Of a DNA stretch of 64,000 nt, positions 1 to 10,706 are shown in pieces. The translations under genes were made by a program, and so were the position numbers. This DNA comes from Hyaloscypha bicolor E (Eukaryota > Ascomycota > Leotiomycetes > Helotiales > Hyaloscyphaceae). The notes beneath the pieces were generated by a model. It did not search any database. It saw only the letters and a program-made list of their open reading frames with translations, and had not been told where the DNA came from. The first letter of the stretch is position 1; every line of letters begins with the position of its first letter. The stretch lies in the NCBI RefSeq assembly GCF_002865645.1, contig NW_020194638.1, positions 372,001 to 436,000 of the forward strand. The letters are read 5' to 3'.

Positions 1-126
1 ATGGTCCGTACTAGCGGCCGCACTCGATTATCCCTTGTTAGGTAAGAATACAACCGTCTCCTCCAATCAGGCTATCCGCATGATGCGGCCGCTAGTACGG
101 ACCATGTCTCACCGGACGAAGGGATA
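1..126. mobile_element. Partial MITE-like inverted repeat
   Basis: A perfect 21-bp inverted repeat lies at 1-21 and 85-105; each arm contains a NotI-type GCGGCCGC followed by the sequence CTAGTACGGACCAT. The right arm continues to about 126 with a GTCT..GACGAAGGGATA tail. The same tail and CTAGTACGGACCAT core recur in the hairpin at 14513-14680, so both belong to one family. The left outer part is cut off by the window edge. No coding capacity. Confidence 0.75.
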
Positions 127-130
127 TAGT

Positions 131-255
131 AAATTAAACTTAAAGGAAAACTAGATTTTTTTGGTGTTCCTCTCGACTTTACCTCGTTAGGTTAGTCCGG
201 CCCCCAATCGACACACGGGGAGGGGGGTCGATTTACATTTTCCCATTAAGTACTG
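131..255. repeat. Diverged dispersed repeat, copy 1
   Basis: This stretch resembles 5314-5430: both run from AAATTAAA.TTAAA through CTAGATTTTTT, then CCCCCAATCGACA, then a GTCG.TTT.CATTTTC segment and a TT.AAG.A tail. The copies differ by substitutions and small indels, as old transposon fragments do. No ORF; family unknown. Confidence 0.5.
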
Positions 256-355
256 TAGCATTAAAATGCGGAGCTCTTATTCCGAAGAGAGTCGAATATT
301 TGTTGAATGTCAACAGATTTGCTGCACGCGATAAAGTGTGATGTTGATAACGTAT

Positions 356-595
356 TTAACGCGCAGGCTGGGCAGGGTATTCAGTCGGCTCTTGCATATT
401 CTCGTCTTCGAACTCGACCACCTTGAACTCCTCGAACTCTTCTTCAGAATCAGAATCAGAATCAGAATCAGTGTCAGAGTCAAAATCAAATTTATAGCCG
501 TGATCTGAGTTGTCGTGGTGTTCGTCTTCTTCCACATCGAGATCCATGTACGGATGTAAGGCGGAGAGGGAATAGGTTTCGTTTCCAATCTGCAA
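356..595 (-). CDS. Small acidic hypothetical protein
   Basis: A 79-codon ORF whose middle (residues about 35-60) is a run of alternating Asp/Ser followed by Glu, encoded by an imperfect GATTCT-type hexanucleotide repeat (445-480). No signal peptide, membrane segment or recognisable domain. An overlapping longer frame (310-714) has no coherent composition and is probably a shadow. It could be the acidic tail of a decayed larger gene. Existence as a gene is uncertain. Confidence 0.25.
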   Translation of the reverse strand: MQIGNETYSLSALHPYMDLDVEEDEHHDNSDHGYKFDFDSDTDSDSDSDSEEEFEEFKVVEFEDENMQEPTEYPAQPAR

Positions 596-1208
596 GAATC
601 GTCCGCTACGTCCATGATTTGAGTCTGAGCCTGCCTCTTCTGATTGTTGACTTTGCAGAAGTGAAAATTGGTCGTAAAACTACATCTGGTTCCTACAGCG
701 AAACTTGCGATCATAAATCATTTTTTGGGGGGGCGGGGCGGTGTGGGCCGCAAAATCCATCACGAGTACGAGGACATCGGCGGCTGAAGTTTGCCACTCC
801 AGGGAGTCCAGGCTTCCTCCGCCCATATGTACAATGTCTGGGTGTCCCCGCCAGCCCCTGTAAACCCACCAGTTTAGCTCGCTAGCATTCCCAAACCAGG
901 ATTGTCCGCCCAGAGAAGATAATTATTAGTGGTCAACTCTCTTTAGATATGTGGGGGGGGGGAATGGAGAGATCGTCGTTCAAGAAACCGACAGTTACAT
1001 AGCTCTATATGTCCATCCTACCAGATATTAATCCCAGGGAATTTATCACCCTACAAGCTGCGGTGAGCTGTGAGAATCGGACTCAAGTTGAGGTTGAAGA
1101 GAAGGCTGAAAGTAACCTCAAAAGAAGGAATCACAGCCTTTAAAGGCCTCCAGGGATCCTCACAAAGCCTACATACTGCCGTTCATCATAGTTGTAATTT
1201 TGTATCCA
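596..1208. other. No gene seen
   Basis: I see no supported gene. There are G-homopolymer runs at about 724-731 and 952-961. The part near 1208 is the 3' flank of the P450 gene. Confidence 0.6.
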
Positions 1209-2955
1209 TTAAGCGCAAATTGCCTTACCATCCTTAGCTGAAATGGATTTGATGTTGACTCGCACTCCCTTCGAGTCCCATTTTGGGTACGGCACAAGAT
1301 ACGCATGGGCCATCTCAACATCCGATCTGTCAGTCTCAAATAGCTCGAATGAGAACCGGCTGAATACAGTCGCGAGCGTAATGTACAACTCGGCTTGTGC
1401 AAGACTATAGTTATCAGCAGTCCGTACCCACATGTGAATTAAAAATATAAGAAAAGACATACTTAATGCCCGCGCAAGCTCGTGACCCCTTACCGAAAGG
1501 AACGAAGAAGCGATCCAAGTCCGGTCTATCAATCCATCTTTCTGGAACAAAGTCTTTCGCATTAGGGAAGATGGATTCATCCATGAGGATGTCAACGTTG
1601 GTCATCGAGATCGGGGTATTTGCCGGAATCACCCAATCCGCGTATTTGAGCTCTAGAGGAGCCAAACGTGGCGAGCGCGTTGAGACACCATGGGCTAATC
1701 TTACAGCCTCATGAACGCAGCCATTGAGATATGGCAGCTGCTCCAACTTGTGCCAGTCAAACGTGCTGGAAGACGTTGACACAATTGTCTCCAACTCCGT
1801 ACGCAGCCTCTGGAAGACATTGGAATTATTTATGATGTGGAAGCTGGCGACGGTCAATGCCCAAGACGTGGTAATGAGACCAGCTGCCACGATAAGTTGC
1901 GCTTCATCCCCTAGACGAGCATCAGACTTCTCTTCCAGCGGAAGGTCGCTGTTGAGCACTTCATGGAAGATTGTGGGATGGCTGACGTGCTTGTGCGCAT
2001 CATTGACCCCGCGTCTGATTTCGCCAATCTGTCGGCCCAGGTCCTGCAATAGGATATCAGTACATTCTTGGGAGAACAGGACGGGCAAAGAAATGCTGAG
2101 TATTGACCTTGCGAAGGCCCACGACTGGAAGAACCTCTGGCTGCGCCATTTTCACCAACCACTCAGGCATGATGTCCAAAATCGGGAAAACAATAGGAAA
2201 GTGCAGCGCAAATTGTCCGGTGGTGTAAATGGCAACCAAAGCTTCATGAAGTGTGTCCTGAAAGTTGGGCGAGTCCAACTGATCATAAGATTTGGCAAAG
2301 GAGTATTCTGTAATAACATCCGTAGTCAAAGCCATCCACGCTCTGCTAAGAGGCAACACTTGTCCGTCTTGTAGGTACAGCGCCATCCTGCCGCAAAGCT
2401 TCTCAACCTTCTCTTTGATAACCGGCTGGAACTCGTCAATTTTTTTTACGGAGAACATAGGACTCAAGGCTTTCCGCCGAAGCCGATGAAGGTCATGGTC
2501 TATGGTTGAAAAACAATCGCTCGCATATCCAAAACGACCGGAGAAGTAAGCATATTTATCGCGACGCACCGCCCGAGAGTATAAGGTTTCGTAGTAGGCT
2601 GGGTCATCGATATGCAATTCGGTAGGCGTGATGCGGATAATTGGGCCTGCATTAATTATTAATCTCAAAAGAGGATATCAAGCTGGCATGTGCTGGAAAG
2701 GAGAGGCTGACCATATTGTAGGTGCAACTTCTGGATGTGGAATGTGAATTGGCCCTGCTGGATCACATCCCAATAGAATTCGTACCAGTTGCTCAAGGCG
2801 GCGAGCCTCGGGCCTGGATATGCGGCAAGAGGGCTGAAATAGAGACGATAGATGCCTAATCCAACGAGATATAAAATCAAGAGAGCAGGGGGCAGAAGGC
2901 AGAGTTTCCACAAATACTCATTCCCCAGCGCAGGTAGCGACGCGCTGACGCCCAT
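1209..2955 (-). CDS. Cytochrome P450 monooxygenase (P450-A)
   Basis: A microsomal-type haem-thiolate monooxygenase, about 519 residues in four exons: 2955-2712, 2646-2108, 2043-1463 and 1404-1209, all with GT..AG introns of 58-66 nt that keep frame. An N-terminal membrane anchor is rich in Leu/Ile (residues about 15-35). The substrate-side signature PIIRITPTELHI follows the first intron. The I-helix motif is AAGLITTSW, the ExxR motif is EAVR, and the haem loop is PFGKGSRACAGI, with the last intron just after the ligand Cys. It looks complete. It is divergently oriented to the methyltransferase at 3202 and similar in layout to P450-B at 6422, which suggests duplicated tailoring enzymes. The substrate cannot be read from sequence. 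Confidence 0.93.
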
Positions 2956-3201
2956 GATAATAGGCGGGATCAGTACGGCTCAATAGAGAAGGGGTCGGGC
3001 GATCTGGGACGATGCCAAAACCTCGGAAGGGTCTTCGATCGAGCAACGAACGAAGTTGGAGGTCATGTATGGGAAAGATTGATAGAGTGGGCTGGGTTGG
3101 GAACCCCCGCTGACTCTGCCGCGCGCATACTTGCCCAGTAGAATGCTTTAAGCACTTCATTACAGCAACCTCAACTGTGACAACTTTTAGACCATTGCCC
3201 G
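2956..3201. promoter_or_regulatory. Divergent promoter, P450-A / methyltransferase
   Basis: A 246-bp intergenic gap separates two genes transcribed away from each other. Co-regulation is an inference from spacing only; I recognise no specific site. Confidence 0.4.
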
Positions 3202-4441
3202 ATGGCTCTGAATGCGTCAGCGCCTGCGCCCATCTCGGTAGACGAGTCCCTAAATGACGCCGACTCGTCATATGGCGGCGAAGGCGATGCTGTGTCGGAG
3301 ACAACATCGCTGTACTCCGCGATCACGAATCATGTGTATGAGAATGGACGACGATATCACAGCTACCGCGCGGGCTCCTACTGGTACGCCTCCCCCCTCA
3401 CAATCTATAATCCTTCGCTCAGATATCCAGATATGTTTTTGTAGCTCCGTACTGACGGATCAAAAATAGGGGTCCGAATGACGAACCCGCCCAAGACAAC
3501 CTCGATCTCTTCCACCACATCTTTACGCTGACCCTTGAGGGCAAGCTTTTCCTCGCGCCCATAAGTCCCTTCCCTCAACGCGTGCTCGACATAGGAACGG
3601 GCACGGGAATCTGGGCCATTGATTTCGCAGACCAATTCCCGTCTGCGTCCGTCATAGCGACCGATCTCACGCCCATCCAACCCCGCGACGTCCCCCCCAA
3701 TCTGGAATTCCAAATCGACGATTTCTGCCAGTCGTGGACATTCTCGAAATCGAGTTTTGACTTCATACACGCAAGGAGTATATATGGATGTGTGGCCGAT
3801 TATGATGTGCTGTATGGGGAGATTATGGAGCATTTGAAGCCTGGAGGATGGTTTGAGCATGTCGAAATCTCGGTGGTACCTAAGAGCGAGGATGGGAGTT
3901 TGGCAGGCACAAATTTGGAGAAGTGGGGGCCGTTGGCGATTGAGTGCGGGGAGAAGTTTGGGAAGAGCTTTACTGTGGCAGAGGATAGTAAGGCGTTTAT
4001 GGAGAAGGCAGGGTTTGTTAATGTGGAGCACAAGACGTTTAAGTGGCCTATCGGTCCGTGGCCCAGGGATCGCAAGATGAAGGAGATTGGGGCGTATAAT
4101 CGGGTGGGATGGGACGAGGGGATTAATGGGTGGGCCATGTTCTTATTTACCAAGTATCTCGGGGTAAGATGCCTGGCCCTCATGTTTGAGGGAGGATGTA
4201 TTGACGCCGTTTCTAGTGGCAGCCGGAAGAGATCCAAGTGCTGTGTGCCCAGATAAGGAGGGACCTACGGAATAAGGAGATTCATGCCTATCAAGATATG
4301 TAAGTCTTGCTGATTATCGAACTACGGCCACAAATCCTTATCCCTCCCAGCTCGGTTTGTTACTGCCAGCGGCCCTTTAAGACATCCCACTCGCCGGTTG
4401 AGGCGGAGACTCATTCTCCCCCTGGACCTTTTAGTTCCTAG
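3202..4441 (+). CDS. LaeA-like SAM-dependent methyltransferase
   Basis: A class I methyltransferase of the fungal LaeA/UMTA group, which includes both global regulators and tailoring enzymes. Exons are 3202-3383, 3470-4163, 4217-4299 and 4351-4441; all junctions restore frame, e.g. Y-W-G-P across the first intron and L-G-W-Q across the second. After the family segment RRYHSYRAGSYW comes the SAM motif I LDIGTGTGIWAID, then the acidic-loop region ATDLTPIQP, and post-motif LKPGGWFEHVE. The C-terminus IHAYQD..V.Y..RP resembles the usual ending, followed by a short Ser/Pro tail. It appears intact. Lying between two P450s, it most likely acts in the same small-molecule pathway; whether it is regulatory or catalytic is not decidable here. 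Confidence 0.9.
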
Positions 4442-5313
4442 GCTCGGTCGACAATACCTATGGGAACTGCGAAGGTAAGCTCCGGGCATTTTGGCACCGA
4501 CGTTGGAGGTCCATTTCTCCTTCCGCCTCGTTCCAACATAAGGGCGCTAGCGATTCGCTGCTTCTTCGACCTCTGTTGTAGTGGATTGGACCTCCTACAG
4601 ATTCTTCCCCCAATACATCATAGAGGGTAGTGCACCACCAGAAGACAGAGTCCCGTCACGTCACGCTTGATATCACAGACGCCTTTGACCTTCCAGGTCC
4701 AATTTCTCAAATAACACCGAAATGGGAGGATGAGAGGCTCAGGAAGTGGGTTCAGAAAGGTTAGTCGATGTACAGGGGCTATATACAAGGAAACCTGGTT
4801 ATTAACCCGTACTGTATATTTAGTACACTTAGTGAATAGAACAGCAGAAGGAATATAATGAATGAAGAAGAGCTGCATGTGGCTTTTGTAATGGGTTTCC
4901 CGGGCGGTTTTACACGCGTTATGAGTTAATTTTAAAGTAGGAGTATTGGGTTCAGGTATTAATAGAGTGTTACGAGTACTCAACTCCCTTACTAAATGTA
5001 ATATAGTCGTGAATTGATTGGGCGAATTCTGCCCGATAGCCTGGAAATCACAGACATTTCGATTAGGCTTATAGGCACTAGGCCTCGGAAGACTTCCATT
5101 TTCAGAACCTCAAGTCGAAAACATATCATCTATTGTACTTAGGAAATACTATCTGGCGGCTTTCTTTAAGAAGTTTATAAGGTTTTGGGAATTTGTCTAA
5201 AGCGCTTTTAAAAAATCTCGAATTCATTTTTTATAAAGGTTTATATTTAAATAGCCCTTAATAAGTGTTATAAGAAAATAATGAAAGTATTGAATTCAAT
5301 TAATTTCTTATAA
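4442..5313. other. No gene seen; AT-rich from about 5200
   Basis: The 3' flank of the methyltransferase. The short ORFs on the minus strand at 4618-4983 have no coherent features. Base composition becomes AT-rich toward 5200. Confidence 0.5.
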
Positions 5314-5430
5314 ATTAAATTAAATTTAAATAAAAAGCTAGATTTTTTGTATTTCTGTCCGAGTGCCTTTACTTTGGGTAGTAGCCCCCAATCGACATGG
5401 GGTGTCGTTTTGCATTTTCTTGTTAAAGAA
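5314..5430. repeat. Diverged dispersed repeat, copy 2
   Basis: Partner of the repeat at 131-255, sharing CTAGATTTTTT, CCCCCAATCGACA and the downstream GTCG.TTT.CATTTTC block. It abuts the hAT-like element starting at 5457. Confidence 0.5.
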
Positions 5431-5456
5431 GTAGTTTGGGTAAGAGCAGGCTTGGT

Positions 5457-5949
5457 AATAATTAGCAATATCATTAATTAATAACAATTAATAATATAAT
5501 CGTAAACTATTAATTCTAATAATTGAGAATCGATTCTAAGCGAGCTAGCCCCTATAGAGGGCCAGCTACCGCATAATTATAGGGGCTTTTATAATACCTT
5601 TTACTTTAATAATAAATAATATAACTTTATAACTATTAATTATATTAAGGTGCCTTTAGTTATATAGTTATTCTAATTAGCTCTGCCTTTCTAATAATAT
5701 AGCCGGCTAAGGATTTAGTCTTAATTTAGTCTTAATACGGCGATATAAAATTAAGAGGAGTACAGAGTTTTCTTGAGGTTCGCTTAACTTCCCGAGGCCT
5801 CTTGCCGATGTACCTTCTATACAAATTTACTATAAAGGTACTTAGGAAGAATCGATTCCCTATCATGGCAATCAATCCCTCCGGATTGTTAGTAATACGA
5901 TTGCGCTATCGATAGGGAATCGATTAGTCAAGAATCGTTGCCAAGCCTG
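5457..5949. mobile_element. hAT-type non-autonomous element, older copy
   Basis: The ends are CAGGCTTGGTAA and, on the right, the reverse complement of CAGGCTTGGCAA. The interior carries AATCGATTCTAAGCGAG and an ATAAATTTACTAT..AAGGTACTT block, both also present in the element at 38490-38959. The flanking 8-mers (ggtaagag and ggtgggtt) agree only partly, so the target duplication has decayed or the boundary is slightly off. There is also a short internal inverted repeat AGCCCCTAT / ATAGGGGCT at 5545-5588. No ORF survives. Confidence 0.6.
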
Positions 5950-6421
5950 GGTGGGTTCGGCCGACGAAGCCAGCGTCAGACATGAAATCGAAGGCACTGT
6001 GTTCTATTTACAGAAACCGCATTATCTGTGAGCTGAGGTCTACCTTAGCTAAGAACGCACAATGTAATTTTTTTTTTGCTATCTTTTGGCCGTAATTAAG
6101 TGAGTACCAAAACAGCCCCGCTGGAACAGCTGCTCGGTCGTGGTTACAATGCTTGTGGTGCTCGACGGTGACAGAGACTCGGTGCATTGGTCTCAGATCA
6201 AACCAGGGGTGCTGGTTGATCAGGGCGCAGGTTGCAGCTGGATGAGCCCCAGGACTGCCCTCTCATGCGCTCCCTCGTCCCGCCGTGCGGGGGTGACACA
6301 GCATTTATCTTGACTGCAGGTACTGTACGTCGACCCCACACGCATTCTCGATTCTCAACTTTACATCTTCATTTTCATCCCAGTCTCGTCTTTCTAGCTT
6401 TGCCATACTCCTCCAGGGAAA

Positions 6422-8290
6422 ATGGATCTTTTGCAACTCCTGGACTTCGATTCGCTCTCACTTTCCAGGACAGCTGGAATTTTATCTGCGCTGTACGTTC
6501 TGTACCTCGTCGGTGTAGGGGTACATCGTCTATTCTTCAGTCCCTACTCAAAATTCCCTGGATCGAAGCTAGCTGGTCTCACCTATGGATATATGTTCTA
6601 TTACGACGCTCTTGGAGTCAAAGGGCAATACATCTACAAGATCCAGCAATTGCATGAAGAATACGGTGCGTTGCATGTCCCCATTTCCTGTCAAGCTTTT
6701 GCCCTTACTGCTTCACAGATAGCCCAATCATCCGAATCAGTCCTCACGAACTGCATGTCAATGATCCAGATTTCTACGACACCCTCTTCACAGGCGCCCC
6801 TTCCAAGCGCGACAAGCCACCAACCTGGTCCCACGCCTTCGGCGGCGGAGACTCTGCGTTCGGCACCATCGCCCACGAACGACACCGCTTGCGACGCAAC
6901 GCCGTAACGCCATTCTTCTCGACAGCCTCCCTCAGGAAACTAGAGCCACTGATCCAAGACAACATTTCCCGTCTCCTTGCTGTCTTTCGTCGCTACCAAA
7001 GCACGGGAGAAATCTTGCCAATCAGACCAGCATTCAGTGCGTTGACCAGTGATGTGATCACAGAGTATTGTTTCGGGATTTCTGAGAACTACATTGAAGC
7101 GAAGGATTTCAATGCCCTGGTACTAGAGACGACGGATAAGCTGACGGATAACATGCACGTTACTGTCCAATGGCCGTGGTTGCCGGTTCTGCTCAACAAC
7201 CTACCTGAGAAGTTCGTCGAGGCGATATTCGGGGAGGGGATGGCTACTTTTCATGTCCTGAGACGCGTGAGTTATTTTTTACCTACTTTCCAAAGTTCGG
7301 TGAGAAGGTGAAGAGGGGGTTGACGGTGAAAAAGCATTCCGAGGAGAAAATAAAGGAGACAATTAGAACGAGAGGCGATTACTCGGATGTCAAGCATCGG
7401 ACGATCTTCCACGATTTGATGGATAGCAAGACTCTCCCAGAGGAAGACAAATCCGTGCGGCTGTTCGTGCAAGAGGCACAATTACTGCTTGTCGCGGGCA
7501 CGGTGACAACTGCTACGGCTCTTGCGTCCGCGATTGTGTACTTGCTGCTAGATGATAAGAGGTTGGTTGTTTTGATGCAGGAACTGGAAAGTGCTATGCC
7601 GGATATTACCAAGCCGTGTAAGGAGGCGGAGCTGGAGAGTTTGCCGTATTTAGTATGCCCTGTTTCTTTTCTGGGCGTGTCTAGAGCTTAATTGGAAACT
7701 GACGAACTCCAGAGCGCGGTCGTCGAAGAAACTCTTCGTCTCGTGTCAGGCGTTTCGTATCGTCTCACTCGCTCAGCACCTACTGAAACTCTCCAGCTTG
7801 GTGATTGGACCATCCCACCAAATGTAGGTCTCATTCTGAATAAGACTTGTCTATCATCTGACAACTGGAATAGACAGCAGTATCCATGCATGGGCCCCTA
7901 ATCCACCACTCGCCAAAAATCTACCCCGAACCATGGTCCTTCATCCCCGAGCGCTGGCTCACCTACCCACCTCCTTCCTCCTCCACCACCCTCCATCTTC
8001 CTCCCCGACCCGCCGGAATCCCACAAGCGAACCCCAAGTACCTGATCCCTTTCTCCAAAGGTACGAGAAACTGTATTGGTCAGCCATTAGCGCATGCAGA
8101 ACTGTTTATGACGTTAGCGAATGTGCTGAGGACGTTTGTGAGGTTGGAGAGAGATGCTACTGGGAAAGTGTTGGGGACGAGGGGAATGAGGTTGTATGAG
8201 ACGGACCGCAGGGACACGGATATGAGGGGCGACTTTGGGTTTCCTGCACCAGAAAGGGGGAGGGGGAATATGAGGGTTATTCTTGAATAG
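6422..8290 (+). CDS. Cytochrome P450 monooxygenase (P450-B)
   Basis: A second microsomal P450. The N-terminal anchor is followed by the same segment order as P450-A: FFSPYSKFPGSKLAGL, PIIRISPHELH after an intron ending near 6719, I-helix AGTVTTATAL, ExxR as EETLR (after an intron in 7654-7713), and haem loop PFSKGTRNCIGQPLA near 8050. Another intron lies at about 7825-7874. One junction near 7268-7297 needs either a 29-nt intron (after CTGAGACGC) or a 41-nt intron starting at an upstream GT; both keep frame and both are short. The C-terminus is intact. Its position beside the methyltransferase and P450-A suggests a shared pathway; a 2-kb repeat-rich stretch now separates them. Confidence 0.9.
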
Positions 8291-8480
8291 GTATCCCGGC
8301 ACCCATAACACACACTATCGATGTGACTACAGTCTCCCCACAGCGCCCCAAGAATCACTCCCTACATCACTCTGACTCGGCTCAACAATATTTATCACAT
8401 GCCACTCCCTCGCTAATCATATCCCCAATCGTATCCCCAATCATCTGTTCCTAGTCCTGACTCGCATTCCCCATTATCCC

Positions 8481-9061
8481 TTACTCCAACCCACCACCGC
8501 TCAGATCAACCACCGTCCTGGATATGTGCCGCCTCTCCGTCTGATGCTGATCCGCACTCGCAATGATATCCATAACCCCCTCCTTGACATGCTCAAACAC
8601 ATCTCTGCATTTCCGCGCCAAGGGCTAGTGCTCCGTTATCACGTACAACATGATACTGCAATCTGCCAACCGACAATTGAGAGGGAAGGTTCGGTGGTGA
8701 GGGGACAGCCATGTGCAGTAGATTAGCGTGAGACCGGTGAGGAACACGGATTGCAGGGAGACGGGAGAGGGCCTGAGTTCATCCCGTGGGGCAGGCGACC
8801 ATTCAAGACATTGTCAACAATTCTGAGACAGGATATTTGGATGACAAGCCTTCGACGCTTCGTAGATTTGGGGAGGTAATGGCTTTCGGTGGCTCGATAA
8901 ATACTTCTTCTTTCTGTACTAATCAATACTCACCAGTGTGCGTAGTACCCAATGCCAGTCGGGATAGGGTTTGTGGTAGCAGATGTCTTCGAACCATAGA
9001 TCAGAGAGGCCGATATCGATGGCTTCAACATAGCGTGTGAGTTCGCCTTTTGCGAATACTC
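8481..9061 (-). pseudogene. Decayed fungal-specific transcription factor C-terminus
   Basis: On the minus strand one frame reads through the C-terminal pattern common to fungal Zn2Cys6 regulators: a segment ending LPPQIYEASKAC, then SLQSVFLTGLTLIYCTWLSP, then ADCSIMLYVITEH, then ARKCRDVFEHVKEGVMDIIA, ending in TAA at 8483-8481. It is broken by an in-frame TGA (just before QCLEWSP) and a TAG where the family normally has Trp after TE(R/H); both could arise by C-to-T or G-to-A change. An intron-like GTGAGT sits upstream near 8935. The DNA-binding half is absent. It may be the lost regulator of the P450/methyltransferase group. Confidence 0.6.
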
Positions 9062-9706
9062 AAGCTCCAACTAATGCCAGCATATTTGTCAAAACCCTAC
9101 AGCTACGAAACTGCCGTTGAGCTGCCCGTACTTGAATTATAACTCAGAGGGCTGATGTGGGACGATTATGCTGTCCCAGGAGGAGCATTTCGGGAAAATC
9201 TGTATGGACTGCCAGGCCAAACATTCTTGCCCGACTGACTATCATCCTGTTTCGAAGTTCAAATTGAATGCACCAGAACAAACAGTCAATGATGAGGTAA
9301 GCGAGACAAACAGGTATATAGCAATAGGGTCAAGTTGTTCGGTGCCGTAGAAGCGCGGGCTGTGAATGGCCTTGCCGCTGTAAACACGGCAGCAATAACT
9401 TGAGTAGATCATCTCAAAATTATAATAAGTATTTCAAACACCAGATTCTGTAAATTCTCACTCATTTTGATCTTCTCTATCTCTGCCGTGCTTTTCACCG
9501 TAGACTTTGAATTCTTTCACATGCTTTTCGTTGTCCCCAAAGGAACTTGAACAACCCCTTGTCCCATTTTTCAAAAGTCGCAGTACAATGCCATCCAACG
9601 CTCTCCTCTGTATTCGAATCAATTCAGCATCTTTGCAACCTTCGCCTTCCGTCTGAGAAGACCTCTCAATGCTCCAACCAGCGTCCGAACAACCTCCTCC
9701 ACTCCC
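9062..9706. other. No gene seen
   Basis: Only short ORFs with no recognisable features occur here; this is the flank between the transcription-factor remnant and the first Cys-rich gene. Confidence 0.5.
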
Positions 9707-9895
9707 TTAAAGCTTATTCCTTCTTAGCCTCCCATTCATATAGCATGTCCAGCAGTTTTTATTCTCCGTCTCTACTATAATATCTACTACTTCACATTTC
9801 AAAGCGCTCTTGCTTTGATTATCAGGACAAGTAATGACGTGCCGTATGCTGTGGAAGCAGCCGCACAAGTAATTCCGGGTGATGTACTTGCACAT
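9707..9895 (-). CDS. Small Cys-rich protein, paralogue 1 (MC-x6-Y-x-CGC family)
   Basis: A 62-residue ORF. Cysteines lie at 2, 11, 13, 23, 34, 48 and 51, exactly the spacing of the two paralogues at 11309 and 12006. It begins MC, then Y9-x-C-G-C, and ends with C-W-T-C and a basic tail. No signal peptide, so it is probably intracellular. The paired CxC and CxxC suggest metal (zinc) binding, which is inference. Similar short MC..Y.CGC proteins occur as hypothetical proteins in many ascomycetes, as I recall; no function is known to me. Confidence 0.65.
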   Translation of the reverse strand: MCKYITRNYLCGCFHSIRHVITCPDNQSKSALKCEVVDIIVETENKNCWTCYMNGRLRRNKL

Positions 9896-10095
9896 TTTCC
9901 CGCGGTTGGATACGTCGTTGGTGGATTCAAGTGCCGCTTAAGTTGAAGTGTGATGAAACGACTTATGTTGAGATGTTATTATCTGTCAGTGTGGCTTGGG
10001 AAAGGTGAAATGCGGTATTGAGGTAGACTTTGAACTAGAGGCTGTGTAGCTTGAAGGTTTTGGGAAATGTAAACAAGCAAGATGAGCATTGATCT

Positions 10096-10325
10096 CAGTG
10101 TTCGGCATTAGGTTGAGTTTCATAGGTCCAACCTAGGTAACCTACCCTAGGTTACCTACCTAAAAGATTTATTTAGGTTTAGGTTTGGTATAGGTCATAG
10201 GTTGAACCTATTCAGCCTATCAAAATTTGTATGTAGGTTAACCTACCTACAGCCCTCAAATTAGGTTAGGTTACCTACCTACAAGGGGTGTAGGTTGGGT
10301 AGGTCCAACCTAATGCCGAACACTG
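10096..10325. mobile_element. hAT-type MITE with perfect 8-bp target duplication
   Basis: A perfect 20-bp TIR, CAGTGTTCGGCATTAGGTTG, lies at 10096-10115 and inverted at 10306-10325. It is flanked on both sides by the 8-mer ATTGATCT (10088-10095 and 10326-10333). The 8-bp duplication and CAGTG start are hallmarks of hAT elements. The 230-bp interior is dominated by TAGGTTACCTACCT-type motifs in both orientations, which could be subterminal transposase-binding repeats. No coding capacity. Confidence 0.92.
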
Positions 10326-10706
10326 ATTGATCTCGGAACTAAATTTCGTAGACGGCACTATGAACGTGAATCATCATTTCTCAGATGTTCATTCATATTC
10401 TTATACCATAAGATTCCAGCAGTCTGAATACCTGTTGCTTCATTTCTTCTTAGAAACAATCACTTTCTACTCAAGCAACATAGGAACCTAACAAAGTTCC
10501 TCCGGAGTCCATTGCACAGGGGTTTGGTGGAACAATGACTAAGGAAGAGTGCTGAATGTTCCTCCTTCCTTGGTACACCCAACCCTTCAACTCTTCACCG
10601 TACAACACTCGGAATACATCCTCCACCTTTCCATCTTTATTCCCACGCAACCTTACCTAACAAATCAACGATCCCCAAATCGCCGCGAACACAAGATCGT
10701 CCGGCC

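Noticed and set aside
2057..2668. Frame change after LRK in P450-A as a frameshift
   Set aside because: A 64-nt GTCAAT..CAG intron restores frame to DLGRQIGEIRRG and is of normal size.
10130..10300. Internal TAGGTT repeats as a telomere-like tract
   Set aside because: The motif is not a regular TTAGGG array, occurs in both orientations, and is bounded by TIRs and a target duplication, so it belongs to the MITE.
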